Shown piece by piece: positions 1-6,331 of a DNA stretch of 11,511 nucleotides. Numbering within the stretch: position 1 is the first letter of the stretch; each line of letters starts with the position of its first letter. Made by a program: the position numbers and the translations under genes. The notes below the pieces were generated by a model. The model had not been told where the DNA came from and ran no database searches. It worked only from the letters and a program-made list of their open reading frames with translations. Source of the DNA: Microcaldota archaeon (GTDB taxonomy: Archaea > Micrarchaeota > Micrarchaeia > Anstonellales > Bilamarchaeaceae). Location of the stretch: the NCBI GenBank assembly GCA_013425425.1, contig JACCLJ010000129.1, positions 1 to 11,511 of the forward strand, read 5' to 3'.

Positions 1-832
1 TGAACATGGAGCCCGGGTATTCTTTCTCGAGCCGTTCGACCTCGTCCCGCACGAACGAACGGAAAGCGTATGAGGAATACGGGCAGCATTTCTTGTCGAG
101 AAGCTTCAGTCCTTTCAATCTCCCGTACAGCACGACTTCCCGCTCCGGAGACCGCAAAAACGGCTTTATGCGCGGCACGAGCTTTTCATCCTGCACGAGA
201 TGCCCGTTGTAGCGGAACAGCCTCATCGGCTCGTTGCGCATTATGTTCATCAGCACGGTCTGCGCGCTGTCGTTGAGCGTGTGCGCAATCGCCAGCTTGT
301 CCGCCTTAAGCTCGCGCGCATGCCTGTTCAGCAGATAGCGCCTCGCCACGCCGCATTCGCTGCACGGATTGCGCGTGCCCGTCTTGGCAACAAGCTCGTC
401 AAGCGTGCAATCGATATCGTCCTTGAGAGCGAAAACATGATGCGGCACTCCCAACGATTTACACGATTCGCTTGCGATATCGAGTATTTTTCTGTTGTAG
501 TCGCAATCGATGCCTAGGTCTATGGTAATCGCAATAAGATTGAATGGGAGCTTCGCCCCCAGCCTCGTGAGCAGGTAAAGAAGCGTGGTGCTGTCCTTTC
601 CTCCCGAAAGCCCGAGCGCCACGGTTTCCCCTTTCCTGACTACCCCAAACTCCCGCACCGTCTCGAAGAACCGTTTCTCGAAATGCCTGAAGAAATGCCT
701 CTGGCACATGAATTTGCCGGCATAAGGAAGAAAGATGACCGCGCTTCCGCTGCACATGGAACATTTCTTGCCTTTGGGGATTTCGATGCCGCTGTCCCGC
801 TCGCAGCTTCGCTTCTTTGTTTTCCCTGCCAT
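1..832 (-). CDS. TtuA/NcsA-type tRNA 2-thiouridine synthase (PP-loop), 3' end cut by window edge
   Basis: Codons 1-277 are present and the frame is open to base 1, so the C-terminus is missing. The family adenylates a tRNA uridine (U54 in TtuA, U34 in NcsA/Ncs6) and inserts sulfur. Seen here: an N-terminal zinc-finger pattern C24-x2-C27 and C43-x2-H46, the ATP-binding PP-loop SGGKDST at 76-82, C157-x2-C160 in NPCSECGVARR, and a CC pair at 249-250. In TtuA-type enzymes, two cysteines of the CxxC motif and one later cysteine hold a catalytic 4Fe-4S cluster, and these positions match. The family motif usually written GHNLDDEAQ reads AHTLNDSAQ here (183-191), a visible deviation. The ATG at 832 is 29 bases after the stop of the upstream lipoprotein gene, and no clear ribosome-binding site was seen, so co-transcription is likely. 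TtuA versus NcsA cannot be decided from this fragment. Confidence 0.9.
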   Translation of the reverse strand, partial: MAGKTKKRSCERDSGIEIPKGKKCSMCSGSAVIFLPYAGKFMCQRHFFRHFEKRFFETVREFGVVRKGETVALGLSGGKDSTTLLYLLTRLGAKLPFNLIAITIDLGIDCDYNRKILDIASESCKSLGVPHHVFALKDDIDCTLDELVAKTGTRNPCSECGVARRYLLNRHARELKADKLAIAHTLNDSAQTVLMNIMRNEPMRLFRYNGHLVQDEKLVPRIKPFLRSPEREVVLYGRLKGLKLLDKKCCPYSSYAFRSFVRDEVERLEKEYPGSMF

Positions 833-861
833 AATGTAGGATTAGGAAGAAAAGAATAAAA

Positions 862-1395
862 TCAGTTCCACTCGCAGTTCCCGCCAACGCATCCGCATGA
901 AAGGCCGTATGCCGCAGCATTATAGCATTCGCGGTATTCGCATGTCGTAACAACCGGCTCTTCGCTTTTCGACTGGCAGACCTGTCCCGAACAGCCACCG
1001 CTCATGCAGTCCGCATCGCTGGAACACGGCCCATCCGTTGAGCTGCCGCAGAATCCCTCTGCAGGCGGGGTCTCCCCATCAGTGCATCTTATCTGCATAG
1101 GATAAGATTCGAGTATCATGCATCTTCCTGAAGCGCATCGTGCGCACGGATCGCCCGTATAGCATATGGGCGTGTCCTTATCCTCGAATGCGTAGCAGTC
1201 GCCGCTTTCGCATACTGTCATTGCATCGCAATATTTTGTTTGGGGGCACTCCTCAAATTCGCAATCAGGAGGAACCCTTCCAACATAGCTTCCGTCAGGA
1301 CAGAGCTTTGCCTCCATCGTGCATGCTACCGGAGGCTGAATGCAGCCAAAACCAAGCATCATCCCCAAAAGCAAAATCCCGATTAAAGTTTTCAT
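862..1395 (-). CDS. Cys-rich lipoprotein with C-terminal eight-cysteine-cluster-like domain
   Basis: A 177-residue secreted protein. Residues 1-18 form a signal peptide ending in the lipobox GFGC, so Cys18 is the probable lipid anchor and the rest faces outward. Residues 25-51 carry the segment CPDGSYVGRVPPDCEF, a short motif I recall from many small bacterial and archaeal secreted proteins. The C-terminal third (about 124-177) contains GGCSGQVC, TTCEYREC and SCGCVGGNCEW, the spacing of the so-called eight-cysteine-cluster domain, whose function is unknown. More than 20 cysteines are present in all, suggesting disulfides or metal sites outside the cell. The ATG overlaps the stop of the upstream membrane regulator in ATGA (1392-1395), so the two are translationally coupled. 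The role in the cell is unknown; a surface or envelope task is inferred from the lipobox. Confidence 0.85.
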   Translation of the reverse strand: MKTLIGILLLGMMLGFGCIQPPVACTMEAKLCPDGSYVGRVPPDCEFEECPQTKYCDAMTVCESGDCYAFEDKDTPICYTGDPCARCASGRCMILESYPMQIRCTDGETPPAEGFCGSSTDGPCSSDADCMSGGCSGQVCQSKSEEPVVTTCEYRECYNAAAYGLSCGCVGGNCEWN

Positions 1396-2024
1396 ATTAC
1401 CGCCTTCTGTTTTCTGCTTCTTATGAACAGGAGCAAAGCCATTCCCATTATCGCAACTCCGGTTATCCCGAGCACGAGAGGAATATAATCGGACTCCTGC
1501 TGCGGCAGCGGTTCCTCTTCAGGAAGCGCCTTGGCTGTTAATACTCCATCGGCCTCGCCGCCAGCTGCCTCGCCGCCTGCCTGCATATCTTCGGTATACG
1601 CCGCTGCCATAATCCTTTCATTCTGAACTTCGCCGCTGACAGCGGCGTTCTGCTCCAACGGATTGAAATGCATGAATCCTGAAAATCCGTAAAGCGCAAG
1701 CAGCATCCCGGCCAGGAACGTGCCGAATACCAGCACCACCTTTTTCGGCCCTTCCCCGCCGACAAGCTTCCTTCCGTCTTTCGTGAGAGTGTAATACTTC
1801 CATTTGTTCGTGGACGGCACCTGCTCGATAAGCCTTCCCTCAACCAGGATATCGATGTGCTCCTTTGCAGTCGTCTTCGATATCCCAAGCGTTTCTGCGA
1901 CCTCGGAAAGGGTATGGTTCCTTTTATTCAGGAGTTTCAGTATCCCCGTTCTCGTTTCCGAAGTGAGCGATTTGAAGGTTTTCTGGTCCATCACGATCGC
2001 ATCTTCAATTCCGCGTTCGTCCAT
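1392..2024 (-). CDS. Membrane-tethered winged-helix (ArsR-like) transcription regulator
   Basis: A 210-residue protein with a cytoplasmic DNA-binding head and two membrane spans. Residues about 13-88 form a winged helix: LTSETRTGILKLL (20-32), then the helix-turn-helix LSEVAETLGISKTTAKEHI (39-57), then a wing ending at KWKYYTLT. TM1 lies at about 95-118 and TM2 at about 180-202, followed by RSRKQK, which fits a cytoplasmic C-terminus. The 60-residue loop between them (119-179) is acidic, rich in Ala and Gly, and should face outside. Membrane-bound regulators of this layout are known in archaea; the signal and targets of this one are not visible. M1 is preferred over M12 because the TATA box lies about 25 bases upstream of M1, which gives a leaderless mRNA. 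The gene heads a unit with the lipoprotein and the tRNA thiolase. Confidence 0.85.
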   Translation of the reverse strand: MDERGIEDAIVMDQKTFKSLTSETRTGILKLLNKRNHTLSEVAETLGISKTTAKEHIDILVEGRLIEQVPSTNKWKYYTLTKDGRKLVGGEGPKKVVLVFGTFLAGMLLALYGFSGFMHFNPLEQNAAVSGEVQNERIMAAAYTEDMQAGGEAAGGEADGVLTAKALPEEEPLPQQESDYIPLVLGITGVAIMGMALLLFIRSRKQKAVI

Positions 2025-2043
2025 ATCTAGAATTAGAGTATAA

Positions 2044-2055
2044 TATATTTATAAA
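2044..2055 (-). promoter_or_regulatory. TATA box of the membrane regulator unit, leaderless
   Basis: The minus strand reads TTTATAAATATA here, a close match to the archaeal TATA consensus. Its centre is about 26 bases from the A of the ATG at 2024, so transcription should start at or within a few bases of the start codon. No Shine-Dalgarno motif lies between. Confidence 0.7.
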
Positions 2056-2066
2056 GAAAAAGAAAT
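2052..2066 (-). terminator. Possible T-rich terminator of the ankyrin/TPR unit
   Basis: Just past the stop of the TPR/PPR-like gene, the minus strand is a pyrimidine run of mostly T (ATTTCTTTTTCTTTA). Archaeal termination uses U-tracts, so this could end the upstream unit. It overlaps the next promoter, and the run is interrupted, so support is weak. Confidence 0.3.
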
Positions 2067-2068
2067 CG

Positions 2069-3106
2069 TCAGGGATTTGGCTGACTTGCGTCTATTGACA
2101 AAAGCCGCATCGCATTCTCTATCTTGCCGCGCACCGAATCGCGGCAGCCATGCAGGAAAAGGCCGAGCTCTGCGCTCAGCTGTTCCCTTTCGCGCCCCGT
2201 AAGCTCGGGCCCGCAGAAGGCATAGCCGCAGAGTATCCTCGGATAGTGCACGCTGTTCCGCTTTACGTTGTTTTTAAGGATGAGGAATTCTCCGGTGGCG
2301 TCCTCTTTTCCCAGCGAATGCATCATGCAATAAGCCTTGATGGTTCTGGCACGCACATAGAATTCGTCATCGAAATCCTTTTTCGGGTATTTTGCGATTA
2401 ATTCGTCAGCGCCGATTATGGCTTTTTCATAATTTTTCAGCTTTCTTTCGACTTCCAGAAGCATCAGCATGAAACGCGGGCTATTTTTCAGGATAGGCGG
2501 CGCATTTACAATCGTTTCCCTGGTTTTCTCGTACATTCCGCGGTTATAGTAAAAGTCTGTCATTATGGCATAAACGAGAAATGATCCGAAGCCGTTTTTG
2601 ACGGCAGTGTCGAAAACCATCTCTGCTTTTTCCAAAAACCCTATTCCCGTGTAAACGGTCAGCATCCTATGGCATAATACGGCGTCGGCAGATCCTCCGG
2701 CCACCGCAGATTCGAATAATTCGTACGCCTTGCCGAGCTTGCCTGCCATGCTGTAGAGCGTTATCGCAGAGCAGTAAACGCCATGGTCCGCTGCCTTTCT
2801 TTTCAGCGCGGATTCGATTACTTTCTCGCCGTCCTCGAATCTCCTTCCATCCGTGTAGAGATTGATGATTTTTGACAGTGCATAGCGGTCTTTTGGATTC
2901 CTCCTGAGCATCTTCACAAGACTTTTCTCCGCGCCTTTGGCGTCGTTCTCGCTGAGGTGCCGGGACGCCTTTATTTTAAGCTTGTACCTGCGGCTGTTCA
3001 TGGTGTTGGTCATATCCGGTTCATCGAAAAGCGGCCTGTATTTTGTCGATTTCGCGCGTATCTCAAGCTCCCTGCGCAGATTCCTGCGGAAATGGGTCCG
3101 TCCCAT
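2069..3106 (-). CDS. TPR/PPR-like helical repeat protein
   Basis: A soluble 345-residue protein with no signal peptide or membrane span. The first 45 residues are strongly basic (GRTHFRRNLRRELEIRAK). From about 42 to 245 the chain follows a 34-35-residue helix-turn-helix period, with units starting near 42, 75, 110, 144, 178 and 213. Units at 110-143 and 144-177 show the pattern VYCSAITLYSMAGKLGKAYE with a Gly after the first helix and A-x3-F-x2-A in the second. This resembles pentatricopeptide repeats at least as much as classic TPR. PPR proteins bind RNA in organelles, while TPR proteins bind proteins; the choice is open here. The basic N-terminus would suit nucleic acid or ribosome contact, which is inference. 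The ATG follows the TAG of the ankyrin gene directly, so translation is probably coupled. The partner or ligand is unknown. Confidence 0.75.
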   Translation of the reverse strand: MGRTHFRRNLRRELEIRAKSTKYRPLFDEPDMTNTMNSRRYKLKIKASRHLSENDAKGAEKSLVKMLRRNPKDRYALSKIINLYTDGRRFEDGEKVIESALKRKAADHGVYCSAITLYSMAGKLGKAYELFESAVAGGSADAVLCHRMLTVYTGIGFLEKAEMVFDTAVKNGFGSFLVYAIMTDFYYNRGMYEKTRETIVNAPPILKNSPRFMLMLLEVERKLKNYEKAIIGADELIAKYPKKDFDDEFYVRARTIKAYCMMHSLGKEDATGEFLILKNNVKRNSVHYPRILCGYAFCGPELTGREREQLSAELGLFLHGCRDSVRGKIENAMRLLSIDASQPNP

Positions 3107-3799
3107 CTAATCAACGCCTCTGCTCCGTTCATTTACTGGCATTTCCTGGCCCGATGGGCTGTTCGCAGGAATAAACCGCGCAAGCTTTCCGCCGTACCAC
3201 ACACCCTCCTGCAGGATTTTTGCCAGGTTTCTATTTTTCCTCATTAGCATCTTTAGGTACCGTATAGGGCCGTGCCCGAGTTCATTGACGGCTCCGATGT
3301 CCGCCCTTTTTTCCAAAAGGGGGATGATGGTATAGATGGTTTTGTCAAGAGAAACGGGATTGTAATTTGCATATTCCGGATATTTTTTCGCGAACCAGCA
3401 GGAGCAGTAGCCGTAAACCGCGGCCTGTATCAGCGCAGTCGTGCCCATCTTATCCGCCGCATCCACGTCCGCCCCCTTGATCAGCAGGAGTTCGACTGTT
3501 TCGGAATGCCCCCCGCCAGCGGCAAGGATGAGCGGCGTCCTGTTGAATAAATCCCTTGCATTTACATCTGCGCCTTCATCGAGCAGGTCCCAAACCGCTC
3601 TTATCGCGCCTTTCTCGGCCGCTGCCAGCAATTTTTTGTTCAGCTCCACGGTTTTATCCTGCTGAGGCGTTTCGCAGGCCTTCCGTATGGGCTCCGGTTT
3701 TGTTCTTTCCTTAAAATTATCTACGGGCGCCTTTTTTGCAAATACTGTCGGTGCCGTAGCTTCCCTTATGCCCATGGGAACGGGTGTTTTGCCTGCCAT
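3107..3799 (-). CDS. Ankyrin-repeat protein with an interrupted third repeat
   Basis: A 230-residue, probably cytoplasmic protein. Residues 1-52 are low-complexity, basic and rich in proline. Ankyrin repeat 1 spans about 54-86 (LLAAAEKGAIRAVWDLLDEG, then ADVNARD). Repeat 2 spans about 87-116 (RTPLILAAGGGHSETVELLL, then KGADVDAAD). Repeat 3 starts at 119 (GTTALIQAAVYGY), is broken by about 22 extra residues (132-153, containing CSCWF), and resumes at YTIIPLLEKRADIGAVNE. A degenerate fourth helix pair follows (GHGPIRYLKMLMRKN). Ankyrin arrays bind proteins, and no catalytic motif is visible. Its stop codon touches the start of the TPR/PPR-like gene, so the two helical-repeat proteins are made together and may act together. 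Neither has a recognised function in this setting. Confidence 0.75.
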   Translation of the reverse strand: MAGKTPVPMGIREATAPTVFAKKAPVDNFKERTKPEPIRKACETPQQDKTVELNKKLLAAAEKGAIRAVWDLLDEGADVNARDLFNRTPLILAAGGGHSETVELLLIKGADVDAADKMGTTALIQAAVYGYCSCWFAKKYPEYANYNPVSLDKTIYTIIPLLEKRADIGAVNELGHGPIRYLKMLMRKNRNLAKILQEGVWYGGKLARFIPANSPSGQEMPVNERSRGVD

Positions 3800-3847
3800 A
3801 ATCCTTCACGTTAATAGTGTTTCTCTATGTATTAATGCGATTTTATG

Positions 3848-3856
3848 TTTATAAAT
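3848..3856 (-). promoter_or_regulatory. Possible TATA box of the ankyrin/TPR unit
   Basis: The minus strand reads TTTATAAAC within an AT-rich stretch. It would place the transcript start near 3826, leaving a leader of about 27 bases. A second candidate, ATTAATACA near 3829-3838, would give an 8-10-base leader. Only a weak GTGAAGG precedes the ATG, so the choice is uncertain. Confidence 0.4.
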
Positions 3857-3868
3857 GTATGCCAGGAA

Positions 3869-4525
3869 TCAGCGTATGTATATTTCCTTATAATACGTAC
3901 AATATTCCCTTACCCTGCACGCTTTGCATTTCGGATTCCTTGGCAGGCAAACGGTCTGGCCGTAGGCAACCATTGCATGATTCACTTCACGCCATAGCCC
4001 CTGCGGCACGAGTTTCATCAGGGCGTATTCCGTCTGTTCCGGCGTTTTGGTCTTCACCCATCCGAGCCGGTTGCTGATGCGGTGGACGTGCGTGTCCACC
4101 GGTATCCTGTCCTCGCCGAAAGTGTAAAGGAGAAGGACGTTCGCCACTTTTCTCCCAACCCCAGGGATTTTCACCAACTCGTCAAACTCGTCCGGAACCC
4201 GCCCCCCAAACTCCCTGACAACCATGCTCGCTGCGCGTATAACGTATTTCGCCTTCTGCCTGTAGAAGCCGACTCCGTAAATAAGATGTTCTACTGTTTT
4301 TCTGTTCGCGCTCGCGAGCTTGCGGGCGTTCGGGAATTTTTTGAAAAGTTTTTTGCACGCTGCAAGAGTCGCAGCATCTTTCGTCCTCGCGGAAAGAATG
4401 GAAAATATCAGCGAGCGGAACGGGTCGTTTTCGATGAAACCGCCTATGGAAAAGACGGGGGCATTTCTCTTTTGCGCTTCGCTCAGCATGCAGTTTAATA
4501 CGCGGGAAATTCCGGCACTTTTCAC
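3869..4525 (-). CDS. nth: Endonuclease III (DNA glycosylase/AP lyase)
   Basis: A 218-residue base-excision repair enzyme that removes oxidised pyrimidines and cleaves the abasic site. The helix-hairpin-helix is LVKIPGVGRKVANVLLL (117-133) with catalytic Lys126; the catalytic Asp is D144 in VDTHVHRISNRLG. The 4Fe-4S loop is complete, with the family spacing C193-x6-C200-x2-C203-x5-C209. The C-terminus ends soon after the cluster, as usual. The start is GTG at 4525, or possibly the in-frame ATG at 4489 (residue 13); neither has a clear ribosome-binding site, and both leave the fold intact. An in-frame TAG at 4539 blocks further extension. The gene begins 18 bases after the stop of the large Cys-rich lipoprotein and shows no TATA box of its own, so read-through from that gene is likely. 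Function is secure; the start is not. Confidence 0.95.
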   Translation of the reverse strand: MKSAGISRVLNCMLSEAQKRNAPVFSIGGFIENDPFRSLIFSILSARTKDAATLAACKKLFKKFPNARKLASANRKTVEHLIYGVGFYRQKAKYVIRAASMVVREFGGRVPDEFDELVKIPGVGRKVANVLLLYTFGEDRIPVDTHVHRISNRLGWVKTKTPEQTEYALMKLVPQGLWREVNHAMVAYGQTVCLPRNPKCKACRVREYCTYYKEIYIR

Positions 4526-4543
4526 GCAAATACCCGGCTAAAT

Positions 4544-6178
4544 CTATGGATTGCAGGATCCCCCTGGATTGCATCCGGCGGTGCAGGCAACAGTCGTCTC
4601 CGTTATCATGTCTCTGAGACAGTAATATTCCCTCAGCGTAGACCGATCAATGCATGTGTCGTCATAACTTACTGTCCCTCTCGCAGTGGTTCCTGCAACC
4701 TTCGGGTCATTTCCAGAATCGGTTTCCTCGCATTTCGCAACGCACACCCCGCTCGAGCAGGCATAGCCGAGATCGCAGCCTATGGTGGTCCATGCCAATC
4801 CGCCGCCTGAGCAGTAATATTCAGTCACCATGTCGACATCGAGACAGCGATCGCTGTATGACGCATCGCCGACCCAGACCGTGCCGTGCGTATATGCATC
4901 CTGTCCGCCGTCGGTATCGGTGCAGCCCGAAATGCATCTTCCGCCTGAACATTCGTAGCCCATAGGACAATCATCCACCATTATCGTGACGGCATTATCC
5001 GTATTGCACCAGTATTCCTTCACGTGTGTGCTGTCGGTACAGGAATCGTAATATGTTGAAGAGTCTTTTGTGACATGGCCGTATGTGTATATGTCCTGCC
5101 CGTCCGAATCTGTGCAGCTTACAGAGATGCATCGGCCATCACTGCATTCGCGGCCCGAACCGCAAGAATAGTCTACCGACGTGGGCGGATTGTTCCCGTC
5201 CAGGCACATGTACTCCGCGAGTATCCTGCTGTCTTTGCAATAGTCCGTGTAGCTGTCGCCGCCGAAAGTTGCAGTTGTTTTTGTAGTAACGCCCGAACCG
5301 TCCGTGTCGATGCATGTGGGCGCAGAAACGCATTTTCCGTCGCTGCATGCATATCCCGAAGGGCAGTCAAGATAATTCAATAAGACCATATCGCCGCTGC
5401 AATAATATTCAAGAACAGTATTGGCATCGCTGCAGCCGTCCACGGAGGTCCCGATTGCATTTGAGGCGGTTCCCTTCACATACCTGTCCTGGCCGCCATC
5501 ACTGTCGCTGCATCCGAGGATACAGATGCCTCCGCTGCAGGCATAGCCCGAGCTGCACCCTATTGTTGTTGATGCGACCTCTCCGCTATCCCCGCAATAA
5601 TATTCAAATACTGTTGCCGAATCGGAACAATAATCGGCATAGGACTTGTTGTCCTTTGTAACGGTTCCCGCAACCGACGCATCCCTTCCGCTTTCGCTGT
5701 CCGCACACGTCATAAAAGTGCAGGCGCCGTCGATGCAGGCATAGCCGCCCGGGCATCTTGAGATTATCGAATTTATCTCGTTATTGGCGCAGTAGTATTC
5801 GACCACGCTTTCATCAACGCAGTAATCGGTGTATGTGGCTTCCCCTTTCGTGATTGTTCCTTTTTCGGCTATGAGGTTTCCGTTATCAGAATCCACGCAT
5901 GGAACAACCATGCATGCGCCTTCGCTGCAGGCATAACCCGAAGGACAGTCCTGCACTTCGCTTTGCAGCCCGTCCCCCCTGCAATAGTATTCAGTCATGC
6001 GCGATGTTCCCTGGCAGGAATCCGCGTATGTAAGGCCGTTATACGTAACATAGCCATAATGATAGATATCCGCGCTCGCTTCGCTGTCGTTGCATTTTAT
6101 CTCAGGTACAACGGACGACTGAATGCATCCCAAACTCACCAGCAAAACCAGTATCGAAAACAATAGTGTGGCTCTCAT
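4544..6178 (-). CDS. Cys-rich lipoprotein with eight six-cysteine DSDGG-type modules
   Basis: A 544-residue surface protein. Residues 1-18 are a signal peptide ending in the lipobox VSLGC, with lipid-anchor Cys18 followed by IQ. Eight modules of 61-66 residues then run to the end, beginning at C29, C94, C158, C223, C289, C355, C419 and C483. Each has six cysteines: one before DSD or DTD, one in a YxDxC segment, one in EYYC, then a CP-GYAC-G-C finish. That gives 48 module cysteines, probably 24 disulfides. I know similar modules from archaeal and Patescibacteria surface proteins, but no function for them. The open frame extends upstream to 6382, but ATG 6178 is chosen because the signal peptide begins there and a TATA box lies about 25 bases before it. 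The longer form would bury the signal peptide behind 68 residues encoded by the hairpin tract. Adhesion or envelope structure is plausible but unproven. Confidence 0.85.
   Translation of the reverse strand: MRATLLFSILVLLVSLGCIQSSVVPEIKCNDSEASADIYHYGYVTYNGLTYADSCQGTSRMTEYYCRGDGLQSEVQDCPSGYACSEGACMVVPCVDSDNGNLIAEKGTITKGEATYTDYCVDESVVEYYCANNEINSIISRCPGGYACIDGACTFMTCADSESGRDASVAGTVTKDNKSYADYCSDSATVFEYYCGDSGEVASTTIGCSSGYACSGGICILGCSDSDGGQDRYVKGTASNAIGTSVDGCSDANTVLEYYCSGDMVLLNYLDCPSGYACSDGKCVSAPTCIDTDGSGVTTKTTATFGGDSYTDYCKDSRILAEYMCLDGNNPPTSVDYSCGSGRECSDGRCISVSCTDSDGQDIYTYGHVTKDSSTYYDSCTDSTHVKEYWCNTDNAVTIMVDDCPMGYECSGGRCISGCTDTDGGQDAYTHGTVWVGDASYSDRCLDVDMVTEYYCSGGGLAWTTIGCDLGYACSSGVCVAKCEETDSGNDPKVAGTTARGTVSYDDTCIDRSTLREYYCLRDMITETTVACTAGCNPGGSCNP
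4547..6094 (-). repeat. Eight tandem coding repeats (six-cysteine module)
   Basis: Repeat units begin, in reading order, at about 6094, 5899, 5707, 5512, 5314, 5116, 4924 and 4732. They are alike in protein sequence and cysteine spacing but differ at most DNA positions, so the array is old and kept by selection rather than a recent duplication. The last unit is shorter and lacks the GYAC motif, using TAGC in its place. Confidence 0.85.
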
Positions 6179-6192
6179 GGCATTAATCCGAT

Positions 6193-6216
6193 GGACAAAT
6201 TTATAAAAATTTGTAC
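6193..6216. repeat. Palindrome H0 over the lipoprotein TATA box
   Basis: Arms 6193-6202 and 6207-6216 pair at 9 of 10 positions around the loop ATAA; the only mismatch is 6194 with 6215. The arms read GGACAAATTT and AAATTTGTAC. It resembles palindrome H3 at 6306-6329 (GGACAAAATT), which suggests a shared origin. Confidence 0.7.
6199..6208 (-). promoter_or_regulatory. TATA box of the large lipoprotein, leaderless and inside a palindrome
   Basis: The minus strand reads TTTTATAAAT, centred about 25 bases upstream of the ATG at 6178, so the transcript should be leaderless. This spacing supports the 6178 start. The box lies in the loop and inner stem of the palindrome at 6193-6216. Confidence 0.65.
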
Positions 6217-6227
6217 TGTTCGGAAAT

Positions 6228-6250
6228 GTTGAGAAACAACGTTTCTCAAC
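6228..6250. repeat. Perfect hairpin H1, 10-base stem
   Basis: GTTGAGAAAC, then loop AAC, then GTTTCTCAAC: ten perfect pairs with a three-base loop. It starts directly after the outer stem arm at 6227. Confidence 0.8.
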
Positions 6251-6277
6251 TGTTGAGATTGCAAAGCAATCTCCACA
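6251..6277. repeat. Hairpin H2, 12-base stem with one mismatch
   Basis: TGTTGAGATTGC, then loop AAA, then GCAATCTCCACA. Eleven of twelve positions pair; 6254 with 6274 is the mismatch. It begins at the base after H1 ends and shares the word GTTGAGA with it. Confidence 0.8.
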
Positions 6278-6305
6278 TTTGAAATTTCCGAAACATGGAT
6301 AACAA

Positions 6306-6329
6306 GGACAAAATTGTAAAATTTTGTCC
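6306..6329. repeat. Perfect hairpin H3, 10-base stem with GTAA loop
   Basis: GGACAAAATT, then loop GTAA, then AATTTTGTCC: ten perfect pairs. On the plus strand the loop is of GNRA type. The arms resemble those of H0. Confidence 0.8.
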
Positions 6330-6331
6330 GC

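Larger units (their letters stand above)
6219..6292. repeat. Outer stem enclosing two hairpins (three-way junction)
   Basis: Bases 6219-6227 (TTCGGAAAT) are the exact reverse complement of 6284-6292 (ATTTCCGAA). Inside lie two hairpins with no gap before or between them and six unpaired bases (6278-6283) after the second. If folded as RNA or single-stranded DNA, the result is a three-way junction. Confidence 0.65.

Noticed and set aside
459..998. Open frame of 179 codons on the minus strand
   Set aside because: It runs out of frame across the tRNA thiolase and lipoprotein genes, both of which have clear family motifs in the other frame.
5139..5661. Arg- and Cys-rich open frames on both strands inside the large lipoprotein gene
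   Set aside because: They are shifted or antisense readings of the repeated six-cysteine modules and have no start signals.
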